This document shows, in pieces, positions 25,236 through 34,394 of a stretch of DNA of 64,000 nt. The stretch is from JABSSA01 sp039960995 (GTDB lineage Bacteria > Pseudomonadota > Alphaproteobacteria > Rhodobacterales > Rhodobacteraceae), in contig JBDVKF010000006.1 in NCBI GenBank assembly GCA_039960995.1, forward strand, positions 248,001-312,000, written 5' to 3'. A model generated the notes under the pieces. It did no database searches, had not been told where the DNA came from, and was given only the letters and a program-made list of their open reading frames with translations. Position 1 is the stretch's first letter, and each line of letters starts with the position of its first letter. Made by a program: the position numbers and the translations under genes.

Positions 25236-26813
25236 ATGCCCTCTTTCCGTGACGCCGCAATGACAAGCAAAGCTTGGCCCTTTGAAGAAGCGCGGCGCGT
25301 GTTGAAACGCTTTGAAAAAGCGCCCCCGGAAAAAGGATATGCCCTTTTTGAGACAGGGTATGGCCCGTCAGGCTTGCCGCATATCGGCACATTCGGTGAG
25401 GTATTGCGCACGACAATGGTGCGACGTGCTTTCGAGGTGATTTCTGACATCCCTACAAAGCTGATTGCGTTTTCGGATGATTTGGATGGTCTTCGCAAAG
25501 TGCCGGATAACGTGCCAAACCCGGAGCGGTTGCAGGATTTTTTGCAACATCCATTGACTGCGGTTCCCGATCCTTTCGGAGAATTCGAGAGTTTCGGACA
25601 TCACAACAACGCAATGTTGCAACGGTTTTTGGGTACGTTTGGATTTGATTACGAGTTCTATTCGGCCCGTGAATTTTATACGTCTGGCCGCTTTGATGAA
25701 ACGCTATTGCGGGCAACCGAAAAATACGATGAGTTGATGGCCGTCATGCTGAAGTCGCTGCGAGAAGAGCGCCAACAGACCTATTCCATCTTTTTGCCGA
25801 TCAGCCCAACGACGGGGCGGGTGCTGTATGTGCCAATGAAAGACGTGAACGGTGCAACCGGCGAGATCACGTTTGAGGACGAAGACGGCACGGATGTCAC
25901 GACGTCAGTGATTGGTGGAAACGTCAAATTTCAGTGGAAGCCAGATTTTGGAGCGCGTTGGGCAGCTTTGGGTGTGGATTTCGAACCATACGGTAAAGAG
26001 CATGCCCCCAACACGGCGATATATTCCAAAATCTGTCGTCTTCTGGGTGGAACCACGCCCGAGGTGTTCACATACGAGCTGTTCTTGGACGAAGAAGGCG
26101 GCAAAATCTCAAAGTCGAAAGGCAATGGGTTGTCCATTGACGAATGGCTCACCTATGCCGCGACTGAAAGCCTTTCTTATTACATGTACCAAAAACCCAA
26201 AACGGCGAAACGTTTGGGGTGGAGTGTCATACCGAAGGCTGTGGATGAGTATCATCAACAATTGCGTGCCTATGCGAAACAAGACGACACACAGCGCGCC
26301 AACAATCCAGTGTTTCATGTTCATGGTGAAAATGTACCTGAATCTGACATGGTCGTGCCGTTCGCAATGTTGCTGAACCTTGCGTCGGTTTCGGGGGCCG
26401 AGGACAAAGACACGTTGTGGGGGTTCATCGGTCGATATGCACCAGAAGCCTCAGCGGCAACGCATCCTGGCTTGGATCAGGCCGTTGGTTTTGCCGTTCG
26501 GTATTTCAATGATTTTGTGAAACCGCAGCGCAAGTTTCGTTTGCCAACGGATCAAGAACGCGAAGCGATCGACGCTTTGCGTGCTGAACTTGTATCTTAT
26601 GATGGCACCATGGACGACGAAGCATTGCAATCGGTTGTATATGCCGTTGGTCGAGATCGGTTTGACCCATTGCGCGACTGGTTCAAAGCGCTGTACGAAA
26701 TCTTATTGGGTGCATCCCAGGGACCGCGGTTTGGCGGGTTCATTGCGTTATACGGTATCGAGGAAACGATTGCCTTGATTGACAAGGCCTTGGCTGGCGA
26801 AATGCTTGGGTAA
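25236..26813 (+). CDS. lysK: Lysine-tRNA ligase, class I
   Basis: 525 aa. Class I (archaeal-type) LysRS, used by many alphaproteobacteria in place of the class II enzyme. The HIGH-type motif SGLPHIGTFGEV is near residue 46 and the KMSKS-type motif KISKSKGNG near 290. It charges tRNA-Lys. AAGGA precedes the ATG at 25236. An internal ATG at 25260 (MTSKAWPF) is a possible alternative start that would remove eight residues. Length and motif order are normal. Confidence 0.94.
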   Translation: MPSFRDAAMTSKAWPFEEARRVLKRFEKAPPEKGYALFETGYGPSGLPHIGTFGEVLRTTMVRRAFEVISDIPTKLIAFSDDLDGLRKVPDNVPNPERLQDFLQHPLTAVPDPFGEFESFGHHNNAMLQRFLGTFGFDYEFYSAREFYTSGRFDETLLRATEKYDELMAVMLKSLREERQQTYSIFLPISPTTGRVLYVPMKDVNGATGEITFEDEDGTDVTTSVIGGNVKFQWKPDFGARWAALGVDFEPYGKEHAPNTAIYSKICRLLGGTTPEVFTYELFLDEEGGKISKSKGNGLSIDEWLTYAATESLSYYMYQKPKTAKRLGWSVIPKAVDEYHQQLRAYAKQDDTQRANNPVFHVHGENVPESDMVVPFAMLLNLASVSGAEDKDTLWGFIGRYAPEASAATHPGLDQAVGFAVRYFNDFVKPQRKFRLPTDQEREAIDALRAELVSYDGTMDDEALQSVVYAVGRDRFDPLRDWFKALYEILLGASQGPRFGGFIALYGIEETIALIDKALAGEMLG

Positions 26814-26989
26814 CGTGACCGGGCATTGTCCGATCTTGCGTACCACTGATTGAGGTTTGCGGCCGCGTCGATGCGGTCGCACCCCGCATCTATACTTTCC
26901 CCTGTGCCAGTATTCGGCCCCGTAAAAGATCCAAAAATTGCCGAAATGGCTTTGTGTGCTACCTTTGAAGTGGCGACAAGGAGAGCATT

Positions 26990-27391
26990 ATGCGTAATTG
27001 GATTGTTGGAGCTGTATTGGCACTGGGTCTAACAGGGCCATCATTCGGACAGGGTGGAAACATTCAAGGTGTGATCTCAAGTCAGATTGAAGCCTTTCAA
27101 TCGGATGATTTCTCAACAGCGTTCACATTCGCGAGTCCCTCAATTCAGTTGATGTTCAGAACGCCGGATAATTTTGGCCGAATGGTCAGCCAAGGATTTC
27201 CAATGGTGTGGCGCTCGTCTGGCGTTGAATATCTTGGATTGCGCCAAGAACAGGGTACTTTTGTACAACGCATCCAAGTTACAGATTCGGAAGGGCGGTT
27301 ACATGTGCTTGACTATTTTATGGTCGAAACCGCTGATGGCTGGAAAATCAACGGTGTTGAATTTGTCAAACAAGATGATCTGAACGTTTAG
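26990..27391 (+). CDS. DUF4864 exported protein
   Basis: 133 aa. A Sec signal peptide (about residues 1-20, ending SFGQ) precedes a domain with IQGVISSQIEAFQSDDFSTA and FASPSIQLMFRTPDNFGRMV, matching DUF4864, a small periplasmic NTF2-like family of unknown function. AAGGAGAGC precedes the ATG. Monocistronic by position. Confidence 0.85.
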   Translation: MRNWIVGAVLALGLTGPSFGQGGNIQGVISSQIEAFQSDDFSTAFTFASPSIQLMFRTPDNFGRMVSQGFPMVWRSSGVEYLGLRQEQGTFVQRIQVTDSEGRLHVLDYFMVETADGWKINGVEFVKQDDLNV

Positions 27392-27593
27392 ATCTAGGTT
27401 CGAACAGACCCTTATCAAAGTCCAAATGCTCCCACAGATGCTGCGCGATCTTGGCATGCACCGTCACGGTGGTGTGAGCGGTGGTTAACCATTCATTGAT
27501 ACATCCCTTGCCCGCGCTGCTCGATACACGACTAGCGGTCGGTTGATCGGCATCGCGCCTGATGCGTGGCGCCAGTGGGAAAGGGATTTCTGG

Positions 27594-29876
27594 ATGAATA
27601 AGGCTATCACGGATGGTGTGCTGCTTATGCCGCCTACCTTTGCAAATGGATTAGATGTTTGGTCGCGTGGCAATGGGACGCCGGGGACAGACACATATGA
27701 TGTGCAACCCAATGCGGCTTTTGTGCCTGCAGATGCAGATTTCGGGGGATGTCTCGAGCTGCAGAAAGTCGATGCGACCCAAAAGGTACGATACATGGGC
27801 GAGACGCCTTTGTTGCCTGGATGCTATTTGCGCATCACAGCTCGCGTTAAAGCGATCAGCGGCAATTTCCCGTCAGTCCGGATTGCGGCCTTTGCAGGTG
27901 GCGCAGGGGGAAGCGCTGTGCCCAATGTCGTTGCAACAGGGCCAAGTGTTGAGTTGTCGAGCTATGGAACGGTTGTTGAAGTTTCTGCAATTGTCGGGGC
28001 TGGCAATCGAAACGGTGTTGATATGGTTTGGGGCCGGGATGCGCTGTATGGGCATTTTGGTTTGGATTTGACCGGACAGAATGGGGGTATTGTTCGGATC
28101 GATGATCTGATCACCGAAGATATCACAAGTGTATTTTTGCGGGATCTAGTTGCGACGGTAGATGTGCGCGATTACGGCGCGATCGGGGATGGCGTAACAG
28201 ATGACAGTGCCGCCTTTGATGCAGCAAATGCTGCTGCGAATGGCCGGACCATCCTTGTGCCCGAAGGTGTGTTCCGTTTGGAAAGTGACGTGACATTTGA
28301 CAGCCCGGCGCATTTTGAAGGTGTCTTGTCTATGCCGACAGAAGCAATGTTGCTGTTGCGCCGGAACTTTGATTTCCCGAATTATTTGGAAGCGTTTGAA
28401 GATGAAACACTGGCCTTCCAAAAGGGGTTTCAAGCCCTGCTGAATAACTCAGATCATGAGAGTTTCGATCTTGGTGGGCGCAAGATTACCGTCCAAAACG
28501 AAATTGACATGCAGGCTGCGGTTCCTAACCGAACCAGTTACACACCGCGGCGCGTCATTAGAAATGGTCAATTGGATGCGCAAGGCAGTAACTGGGATGA
28601 CGAAGTCGTCACCAGTCAAGGTACTTATGCGACAGCCAATGCGACACGACTGACGAATGTGACCAATGTTGCGAATGTTCCCGTCGGAGCGTTGGTCGAA
28701 GGCACAGGCGTTGGGCGCGAGGTGTATGTACGGTCCAAAAATGTTGCCGCGCAGGAATTAACGTTGAGCGCTCCGTTGTTTGACGCCGTTGGCACGCAAG
28801 TCTTTACGTTTACGCGGTTCAAATACGTTCTCAATTTCAATGGATTTTCATTGCTGTCCAAGTTCATCTTAGACAGCATTGAGATCCAATGTAACGCGCG
28901 ATGCTCTGGTGTTTTGCTTGCACCTTCTGGTTCGACATTCCAGATGCATGATTGTTTCATTTCCCGCCCAAAAGACCGCGGCATCACGTCGAATGGGGAA
29001 GGGTGTCAGGGGATGTTGATCGATCGCTGCCAGTTTTTGTCATCGGAAGAACCTTTGGAGGTCTCTCAACGCAAATCAATCGCGTTGAATATGAACGCGA
29101 ACGATCTAAAGCTGCGGAACAATCGAGCCACTAGGTTCCGGCATTTCGCACTGATTGCCGGACAGAACAACTTGATCATGGGCAATCATTTCTTTCAGGG
29201 GGATGAAACAGCAGGCGGCGTTCGCACGGCGGGTCTGATCATAGCAACGACCTACACAAGTTCGATTGTGTCAGACAATTACGTGGATAATTGTTTTATC
29301 GAATGGACCAATGAACACGATCCCGCACCTGAACAATCCGGAGAGTTTTCGTTCAGCTCGTTAACGATCACAGACAATGTATTTTTGTCAGGGGATGTTG
29401 CGCCGTGGTTCAATTACATTGTGGTCAAACCTCACGGGGCGGGTCATTTCTTGAATGGTGTGAATATTGCCAACAACCGGTTCAGGTCCATCAACGGTAC
29501 AATCACGCGCGTCGAAGGAATCGATACGTCGTTTGCGGATTTGGACAATACCCTGCACCGCGATGTTACGGTGCAAGGCAATTCTTTCCATAACATTGAA
29601 GAGACGATGGCTTCACCCTTGCGTATCCGGCATTCTGAGAACTCGGAAGCCTCCAATTGGACGATCGATGCAAGTTTGAATTTGCCGTTTCAAGGACGGA
29701 CCATAGGGTGCGATAGTGTGGTTCTTCTTGGCGACGTTACGAACGCCTCTGAAGAACGCGTTTTTCAAAGCCCACATGTTGATCTGCAGCAAGGAGCAGA
29801 TCGCAATCAGGTGTCTTTGTCCTGGGGCGAAGCCATAAAAGGTCAAGTGCAGGTAACGGTTCGAATGGATCGTTAG
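27594..29876 (+). CDS. Right-handed beta-helix protein (pectate-lyase-3 / GH28-related)
   Basis: 760 aa from the ATG at 27594 (AAAGGG eight bases upstream). A start 17 codons earlier has weaker support. Residues 1-190 form a carbohydrate-binding-like jelly-roll region with YMGETPLLPGCYLRI. Near residue 198, VRDYGAIGDGVTDDSAAFDA is the classic pectate_lyase_3 entry found in phage tailspikes and polysaccharide lyases. The rest is repeated short strands with Asn ladders, typical of a beta helix. No signal peptide is visible. It may be an exopolysaccharide-modifying enzyme or a surface protein. No phage genes surround it. Its 3-prime end overlaps the convergent gene by 4 bp. Confidence 0.8.
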   Translation: MNKAITDGVLLMPPTFANGLDVWSRGNGTPGTDTYDVQPNAAFVPADADFGGCLELQKVDATQKVRYMGETPLLPGCYLRITARVKAISGNFPSVRIAAFAGGAGGSAVPNVVATGPSVELSSYGTVVEVSAIVGAGNRNGVDMVWGRDALYGHFGLDLTGQNGGIVRIDDLITEDITSVFLRDLVATVDVRDYGAIGDGVTDDSAAFDAANAAANGRTILVPEGVFRLESDVTFDSPAHFEGVLSMPTEAMLLLRRNFDFPNYLEAFEDETLAFQKGFQALLNNSDHESFDLGGRKITVQNEIDMQAAVPNRTSYTPRRVIRNGQLDAQGSNWDDEVVTSQGTYATANATRLTNVTNVANVPVGALVEGTGVGREVYVRSKNVAAQELTLSAPLFDAVGTQVFTFTRFKYVLNFNGFSLLSKFILDSIEIQCNARCSGVLLAPSGSTFQMHDCFISRPKDRGITSNGEGCQGMLIDRCQFLSSEEPLEVSQRKSIALNMNANDLKLRNNRATRFRHFALIAGQNNLIMGNHFFQGDETAGGVRTAGLIIATTYTSSIVSDNYVDNCFIEWTNEHDPAPEQSGEFSFSSLTITDNVFLSGDVAPWFNYIVVKPHGAGHFLNGVNIANNRFRSINGTITRVEGIDTSFADLDNTLHRDVTVQGNSFHNIEETMASPLRIRHSENSEASNWTIDASLNLPFQGRTIGCDSVVLLGDVTNASEERVFQSPHVDLQQGADRNQVSLSWGEAIKGQVQVTVRMDR

Positions 29877-30535
29877 AAGTCTCGCCACAGGGAAAGGCGT
29901 GCAGAGACGCGCCCTTCCTGCCACTCTAGACCGAATTGGTAACTGCTTTTCGCCTTTTTCGGTGACAAAATGAGCGACGGCGCGAGGGTGATATCTGTGT
30001 CATCCTCGCTTGCCGCAAGAAACACCTGAAACATTCCTTTCCAATGTTCGTGAAACGACAACCCTATTGTGCTGTCGATTTTGTACAATGGGTCTGAAGG
30101 TCCCAAGGGTTGCTCTGTCGATGCATCGAAAACCAACCAACCGTTCTTGCCCCACCGCGAAAAGCCGCGCCCCACGGTGAAGCCGAGGTAAGCTATGGTG
30201 TCGTTCGCATGGACACCGCGACGATAGCCAAGACCAAGATCATAAGCGGCCAACCAGCGTTTGCCCCTTGGCCCAATTGGCAGGCGTACAAAGGCCAACA
30301 CCTCTTGATCCCCAATACCAAACGGACTCATCTCAATATCGATTTTCCCGCCAATGGTGATGTTGGGGCTTATCCCATATTCGGCGTAAATGCTGCTTTC
30401 AACTTCCGTTGATATGTGGAATTCAGACGATGACGACAAAAAACCTTTGCCCTCTTCGCGCAACCAAGGCCCAGCGACTGCCGACGAAGAAAAGGCGATC
30501 GCAATAAAACCAAGATATCCGATCGACCGCAGCAA
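29873..30535 (-). CDS. Exported beta-strand-rich hypothetical protein
   Basis: 220 aa from a TTG at 30535 with AGGGGG upstream, which places a clean signal peptide (LLRSIGYLGFIAIAFSSSAVAG) at the N-terminus. A longer in-frame start at 30604 would bury it. The mature protein alternates strands and turns and ends SLWRDF, with a terminal Phe, suggesting an outer-membrane or periplasmic barrel-like fold. It overlaps the convergent beta-helix gene by 4 bp. No family was recognised. Confidence 0.68.
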   Translation of the reverse strand: MLRSIGYLGFIAIAFSSSAVAGPWLREEGKGFLSSSSEFHISTEVESSIYAEYGISPNITIGGKIDIEMSPFGIGDQEVLAFVRLPIGPRGKRWLAAYDLGLGYRRGVHANDTIAYLGFTVGRGFSRWGKNGWLVFDASTEQPLGPSDPLYKIDSTIGLSFHEHWKGMFQVFLAASEDDTDITLAPSLILSPKKAKSSYQFGLEWQEGRVSARLSLWRDF

Positions 30536-30753
30536 CGTCGCCCCCTGTGAAAAGATACTTGCGGTGTCATGGTTAATAATTGGTTGCCAAACGCGTGCCG
30601 CCAAAGTGAACGCGGACTGACTGCTAGACCTGTAATACTTTGGTGCAAATGCAATCGGTTACAAAGCCGCGTGACAGAGGTGGTCGCGTGCCGTAACAAT
30701 TGTCTAGAATATGTACCAGAACAAAAAATACTGGTCGAAAACGGGAGGAAAAC

Positions 30754-31788
30754 ATGAATTTCACACGGAAAGCATTTCTGGGATTAGCAAGCGCGGCGGC
30801 TTTGGCCTTGGGCGTTGGAGGCGCGCAGGCGCAAGACGTTACGCTAAGCATGCACCAGTTTTTACCTGATCAAGCGAATGTGCCAAAGCTGATCTTGAAC
30901 CCTTGGGCGGACAGCATTGAAGAAGCATCGGGCGGGCGGATCAAAATTGATCGTTTCCCTTCTATGCAATTGGGCGGTAGCCCACCTGAATTGATAGATC
31001 AGGCCGTTGATGGGGTTGCTGATATCGTCTGGACAGTTGTGGGTTATACGCCGGGACGTTTCCCGCGGACGGAAGTGTTTGAAATGCCATTCATGATGAC
31101 CAATGCACGCGCGGCAAGCCGGGCGTATTGGGAAATGTTTGAAAAGCACATGAAAGATACCGAATTCAAGGATGTCCACATCCTTGGCACTTGGGTGCAC
31201 GGTCCGGGTATGATCCACACCAACAAAGAGGTGCGCGCACCCGCAGACATGGAAGGTCTGAAGATCCGCGGCGGTTCGCGCACTGTGAACACGTTGCTGA
31301 ACAAAGTCGGCGCAACTCCGGTAGGTATGCCTGTGCCTGCCGTGCCAGAAGGTTTGTCCAAAGGTGTCATCGACGGCACGACGATCCCATGGGAAGTCAC
31401 CGCAGCGTTGAAAGTGCCAGAATTGGTGGGCAATCACACAGAATTCGAAGGCAAAGCACTCTATACGCTGACCTTCGTGTTGGCGATGAACAAAGATCGT
31501 TACGAGAGCCTTCCAGACGATCTGAAGGCAATCATCGACAGCAAGTCAGGTCTTGAGTTTTCGGTGTTCGCTGGTGGCACACAAGCTGACGCAGATGGTC
31601 CATCCCGCAAATTGGCGGAGGATCGCGGAAATAATATCGTGACTGTCGCTGGTGGCGATTTGGATGCTTGGAAAGCGGCCGCGCAGCCCATCTATGACGA
31701 ATGGGTGGCAGATATGAACAGCAAGGACATCGACGGGCAAGCGTTGTTGGACGAAGCACGTTCATTGATCGATCAATATACCGAGTAA
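30754..31788 (+). CDS. TRAP transporter substrate-binding protein, DctP family
   Basis: 344 aa. A signal peptide (FTRKAFLGLASAAALALGVG, then GAQAQ) precedes a DctP-type domain: LSMHQFLPDQANVPK, EMPFMMTNARAASR and ADMEGLKIRGGSRT. The conserved Arg of that last segment binds the substrate carboxylate in the family. GGAGG precedes the ATG at 30754. It is followed by small and large permease genes. The ligand is probably an organic acid but cannot be named. Confidence 0.92.
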   Translation: MNFTRKAFLGLASAAALALGVGGAQAQDVTLSMHQFLPDQANVPKLILNPWADSIEEASGGRIKIDRFPSMQLGGSPPELIDQAVDGVADIVWTVVGYTPGRFPRTEVFEMPFMMTNARAASRAYWEMFEKHMKDTEFKDVHILGTWVHGPGMIHTNKEVRAPADMEGLKIRGGSRTVNTLLNKVGATPVGMPVPAVPEGLSKGVIDGTTIPWEVTAALKVPELVGNHTEFEGKALYTLTFVLAMNKDRYESLPDDLKAIIDSKSGLEFSVFAGGTQADADGPSRKLAEDRGNNIVTVAGGDLDAWKAAAQPIYDEWVADMNSKDIDGQALLDEARSLIDQYTE

Positions 31789-31804
31789 TCGGGTTAGTTT
31801 GCAT

Positions 31805-31829
31805 CGGGCTGGCCAAAGGTGTCAGCCCG
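31805..31829 (+). promoter_or_regulatory. Hairpin between TRAP binding protein and permease genes
   Basis: CGGGCTG and CAGCCCG form a 7-bp stem with an 11-base loop directly after the dctP-type stop. Such hairpins often stabilise the upstream message or attenuate the permease genes, giving excess binding protein. Confidence 0.5.
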
Positions 31830-31845
31830 GTGCACATGCGGGGAA

Positions 31846-32424
31846 ATGGGTGTGTTGCACAAGTTTGTGAAAGGGATCGCGCAGATCTCTGCGATTGTCG
31901 GTGGGGTTGTCCTGACCGCTTTGATTATCTTAACAACGCTTTCAATTCTTGGGCGCTCGATTTCCAAAGCGATGCATTCTGATTGGGCAGAAACCTGGAT
32001 CGGCGGAGTGTCGGACTGGATCATTCGCACCGGCATTGATGAAATCAACGGTACATATGAACTGACCGAGGCGGGTGTGGCCTTTGCCATTTTCGCGTTT
32101 CTTCCGATCTGCCAGTTTTATGGGGCGCATGCGACGGTCGATGTATTTACATCCGCATTGGGGGATCGGGCCAATCGCGTTTTGCGGCTTTTTTGGGAAA
32201 TCGTTCTGACGCTGACCATCGTTTTTGTCACAGAACGGTTGTGGGATGGGATGCTGCGCTATCTCAATAATGGTGAGACGACGTTGTTCCTGCAGTTCCC
32301 GGTCTGGTGGGCCTATGCCCTGTCCGTCGGGGCCGCGATTTTGGCCTGTATCACGGCGATCTACTGCGCCGGTGCGCGCGTAACCGAAGCCGTGACGGGC
32401 CGCATTATTTTACCGCAGGGATAG
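31846..32424 (+). CDS. TRAP transporter small permease (DctQ type)
   Basis: 192 aa with four hydrophobic helices, the DctQ layout. The ATG at 31846 has GGGGAA upstream. A GTG nine codons earlier lies inside the hairpin region. A loop between helices 1 and 2 (HSDWAETWIGGVSDWIIRTG) is somewhat longer than minimal DctQ proteins. It works with the large permease that starts 6 bp downstream. Confidence 0.88.
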   Translation: MGVLHKFVKGIAQISAIVGGVVLTALIILTTLSILGRSISKAMHSDWAETWIGGVSDWIIRTGIDEINGTYELTEAGVAFAIFAFLPICQFYGAHATVDVFTSALGDRANRVLRLFWEIVLTLTIVFVTERLWDGMLRYLNNGETTLFLQFPVWWAYALSVGAAILACITAIYCAGARVTEAVTGRIILPQG

Positions 32425-32430
32425 ATAGAC

Positions 32431-33786
32431 ATGGGTTGGTTGCTTGATCTTCTGCCCTTTGCAGATCTCAGTCGTCTTGAGCTGGGTTTTTGGTCTTTTG
32501 CCGTTCTGCTGGGGATGATTTTCTTGCGCGCGCCCATTGGGTTGGCGATGCTGCTGGTCGGATTTGGCGGCTGGTACTTTGCCATGAACGGCAATGCGAA
32601 CCCCCTGTTGGGCAAATTGAAATCTGAAACCTATACGACGTTTTCCAGCTATTCGTTGACCATCATCCCGCTATTCTTGTTGATGGGTCAATTCGCAACG
32701 CTGTCAGGGATGTCATCAGCGCTGTTTCGCGCCGCAGAAAGTTTCATTGGCCACCGCAAAGGTGGTGTCGCGATGGCGGCGGTTGGGGCCTGTGCCGGGT
32801 TTGGTGCGATCTGTGGGTCATCCTTGGCGACAGCGGCCACTATGTCGCGCGTGGCCCTGCCGGAATTGCGCCGTTACGGGTATTCGGGCGGGTTTTCCAC
32901 GGCCACCTTGGCCGCCGGGGGGACTTTGGGCATTCTGATCCCGCCATCGGTGATTTTGGTCATCTATGCGATCATCACTGAACAGAACATCGCCAAGCTG
33001 TTCTTGGCCGCGTTTATCCCCGGCATTCTGGCGGCTCTTGGATATGTCCTCGCGATCAGCATCTATGTGCGGCTGTACCCAAATGCGGCAGGGACACGAC
33101 CACGCCAACCTTGGGCGGAACGCTGGATCGCGCTGGGCCAATGCTGGCCCGTTCTGTTGATTTTCGCATTGGTTGTCGGCGGGATTTATCTTGGCTGGTT
33201 CACCCCAACCGAGGGTGCCGCAATCGGTGCCGCAGGCACAGGTATCGCCGCCCTGTTGTCTGGGGAAATGAACTGGTCCCGCTTTTTCGAAGCCTTGACC
33301 GGGACGGCCAAAACAACGGCGATGATCTTTTTTATCATCTTGGGTGCGGCGTTCTATAACGGTTTTCTCGCCCTCTCTGGCGTCCCGCAATTTCTGGCGG
33401 ATTACGTGTTGACCCAAGGGTTAAGCCCGTGGCTGGTTTTGACGCTGATCCTTGTGTTCTATTTGATTTTCGGATGCGTCATGGACAGCCTGTCGATGAT
33501 TTTGCTGACAGTTCCGATCTTCTTTCCGGTGATCATTGGACTGGATTTCGGAATGACCGAAGAACAGGTGGCCATTTGGTTTGGCATCCTCGTTCTGATC
33601 GTCGTCGAGGTTGGATTGATCACACCCCCGGTCGGTATGAACCTCTTCATCATCAACGCGATGGATCGCGAAACACCTATGTTGTCGACCTATAAATCCG
33701 TCTTGTTTTTCATTGGCTCCGACATCGTTCGGGTGGTTCTTTTGGTGATGTTCCCAATCATCACCCTGCTTTTCATACCCGGCTGA
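32431..33786 (+). CDS. TRAP transporter large permease (DctM type)
   Basis: 451 aa with about 12 membrane helices. DctM family pieces are evident: FLRAPIGLAMLLVG, LLMGQFATLSGMSS, GAICGSSLATAATM, GGTLGILIPPSVILVIYAI and LITPPVGMNLFIIN. It forms the Na+-coupled channel with the small permease. It is the last gene of the TRAP operon and converges with the DUF2165 gene. Confidence 0.93.
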   Translation: MGWLLDLLPFADLSRLELGFWSFAVLLGMIFLRAPIGLAMLLVGFGGWYFAMNGNANPLLGKLKSETYTTFSSYSLTIIPLFLLMGQFATLSGMSSALFRAAESFIGHRKGGVAMAAVGACAGFGAICGSSLATAATMSRVALPELRRYGYSGGFSTATLAAGGTLGILIPPSVILVIYAIITEQNIAKLFLAAFIPGILAALGYVLAISIYVRLYPNAAGTRPRQPWAERWIALGQCWPVLLIFALVVGGIYLGWFTPTEGAAIGAAGTGIAALLSGEMNWSRFFEALTGTAKTTAMIFFIILGAAFYNGFLALSGVPQFLADYVLTQGLSPWLVLTLILVFYLIFGCVMDSLSMILLTVPIFFPVIIGLDFGMTEEQVAIWFGILVLIVVEVGLITPPVGMNLFIINAMDRETPMLSTYKSVLFFIGSDIVRVVLLVMFPIITLLFIPG

Positions 33787-33842
33787 CCGACAGGACGTTC
33801 GCGACGGAAATGGGCGACGACTTAAGGCCGTCGACCATGCTC

Positions 33843-34328
33843 TTAAATCGCGATCAGAACCATCGTGCCAAGGCCCCATAGCGTCATTTGGTAATGGGTG
33901 TTTTGTGCACCGTCGTGACACAGCCAATAACAAAAGTAATTTCCAACAATCAGGAACATGCCCCATACACCCGTAAACGCGGTTGCGCCCAGCAATGCAG
34001 TGGTGCGCGCAGTCTCGGGTGCGACCCAGCCCAGGCACGCGCCAATCAACGCGACCAGACCGACCCAAAGCAGAAAGGTGGCACAAGCCTCACCAAGAAC
34101 GATCAAACGGAATGCCAAGTTCTGAACTGATCGCGAGGTAATGGCGCGACTAGAAAATCGCGCGAATGCATCTGGGAATTCTTCAGCCATACGCACCATG
34201 GACAGGACTTCGGCTGTGATGGTTTCATTGACCGATGGATGACGCAAATTATCCAGCACCCCGATCGTCAGCCAAAGCGTGATTAAACTTGTCCCGACAA
34301 GCTGCGCAATCAATAGCATACTGTCCAT
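33843..34328 (-). CDS. DUF2165 membrane protein
   Basis: 161 aa with four hydrophobic helices. The ATG at 34328 (MDSMLLIAQLVGTSL) is preferred over a GTG 11 codons upstream that lies within the terminator of the preceding gene. Features of DUF2165 include a first-helix ITLWLTIGVLDNL segment and the last-helix region VGNYFCYWLCHDGAQNTHYQM. The function of the family is unknown. Confidence 0.85.
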   Translation of the reverse strand: MDSMLLIAQLVGTSLITLWLTIGVLDNLRHPSVNETITAEVLSMVRMAEEFPDAFARFSSRAITSRSVQNLAFRLIVLGEACATFLLWVGLVALIGACLGWVAPETARTTALLGATAFTGVWGMFLIVGNYFCYWLCHDGAQNTHYQMTLWGLGTMVLIAI

Positions 34329-34345
34329 AAAACGTTCTCTTAGAC

Positions 34346-34375
34346 GGAAAAAGGGCCGCACAATGGCGGCCCCTT
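34346..34375 (-). terminator. Rho-independent terminator of the peptide-type binding-protein gene
   Basis: On the minus strand AAGGGGCCGC pairs with GCGGCCCTT and is followed by a T-run (plus-strand 34346-34352). It lies 20 bp after the binding-protein stop and upstream of the DUF2165 gene. Confidence 0.85.
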
Positions 34376-34394
34376 CTTAGAACGTTCAGTCAGA

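Noticed and set aside
27392..27540. Minus-strand sequence between the DUF4864 and beta-helix genes that reads like a protein fragment across two frames
   Set aside because: A frameshift would be needed and no family could be named. It may be a decayed gene end, but evidence is too thin to annotate.
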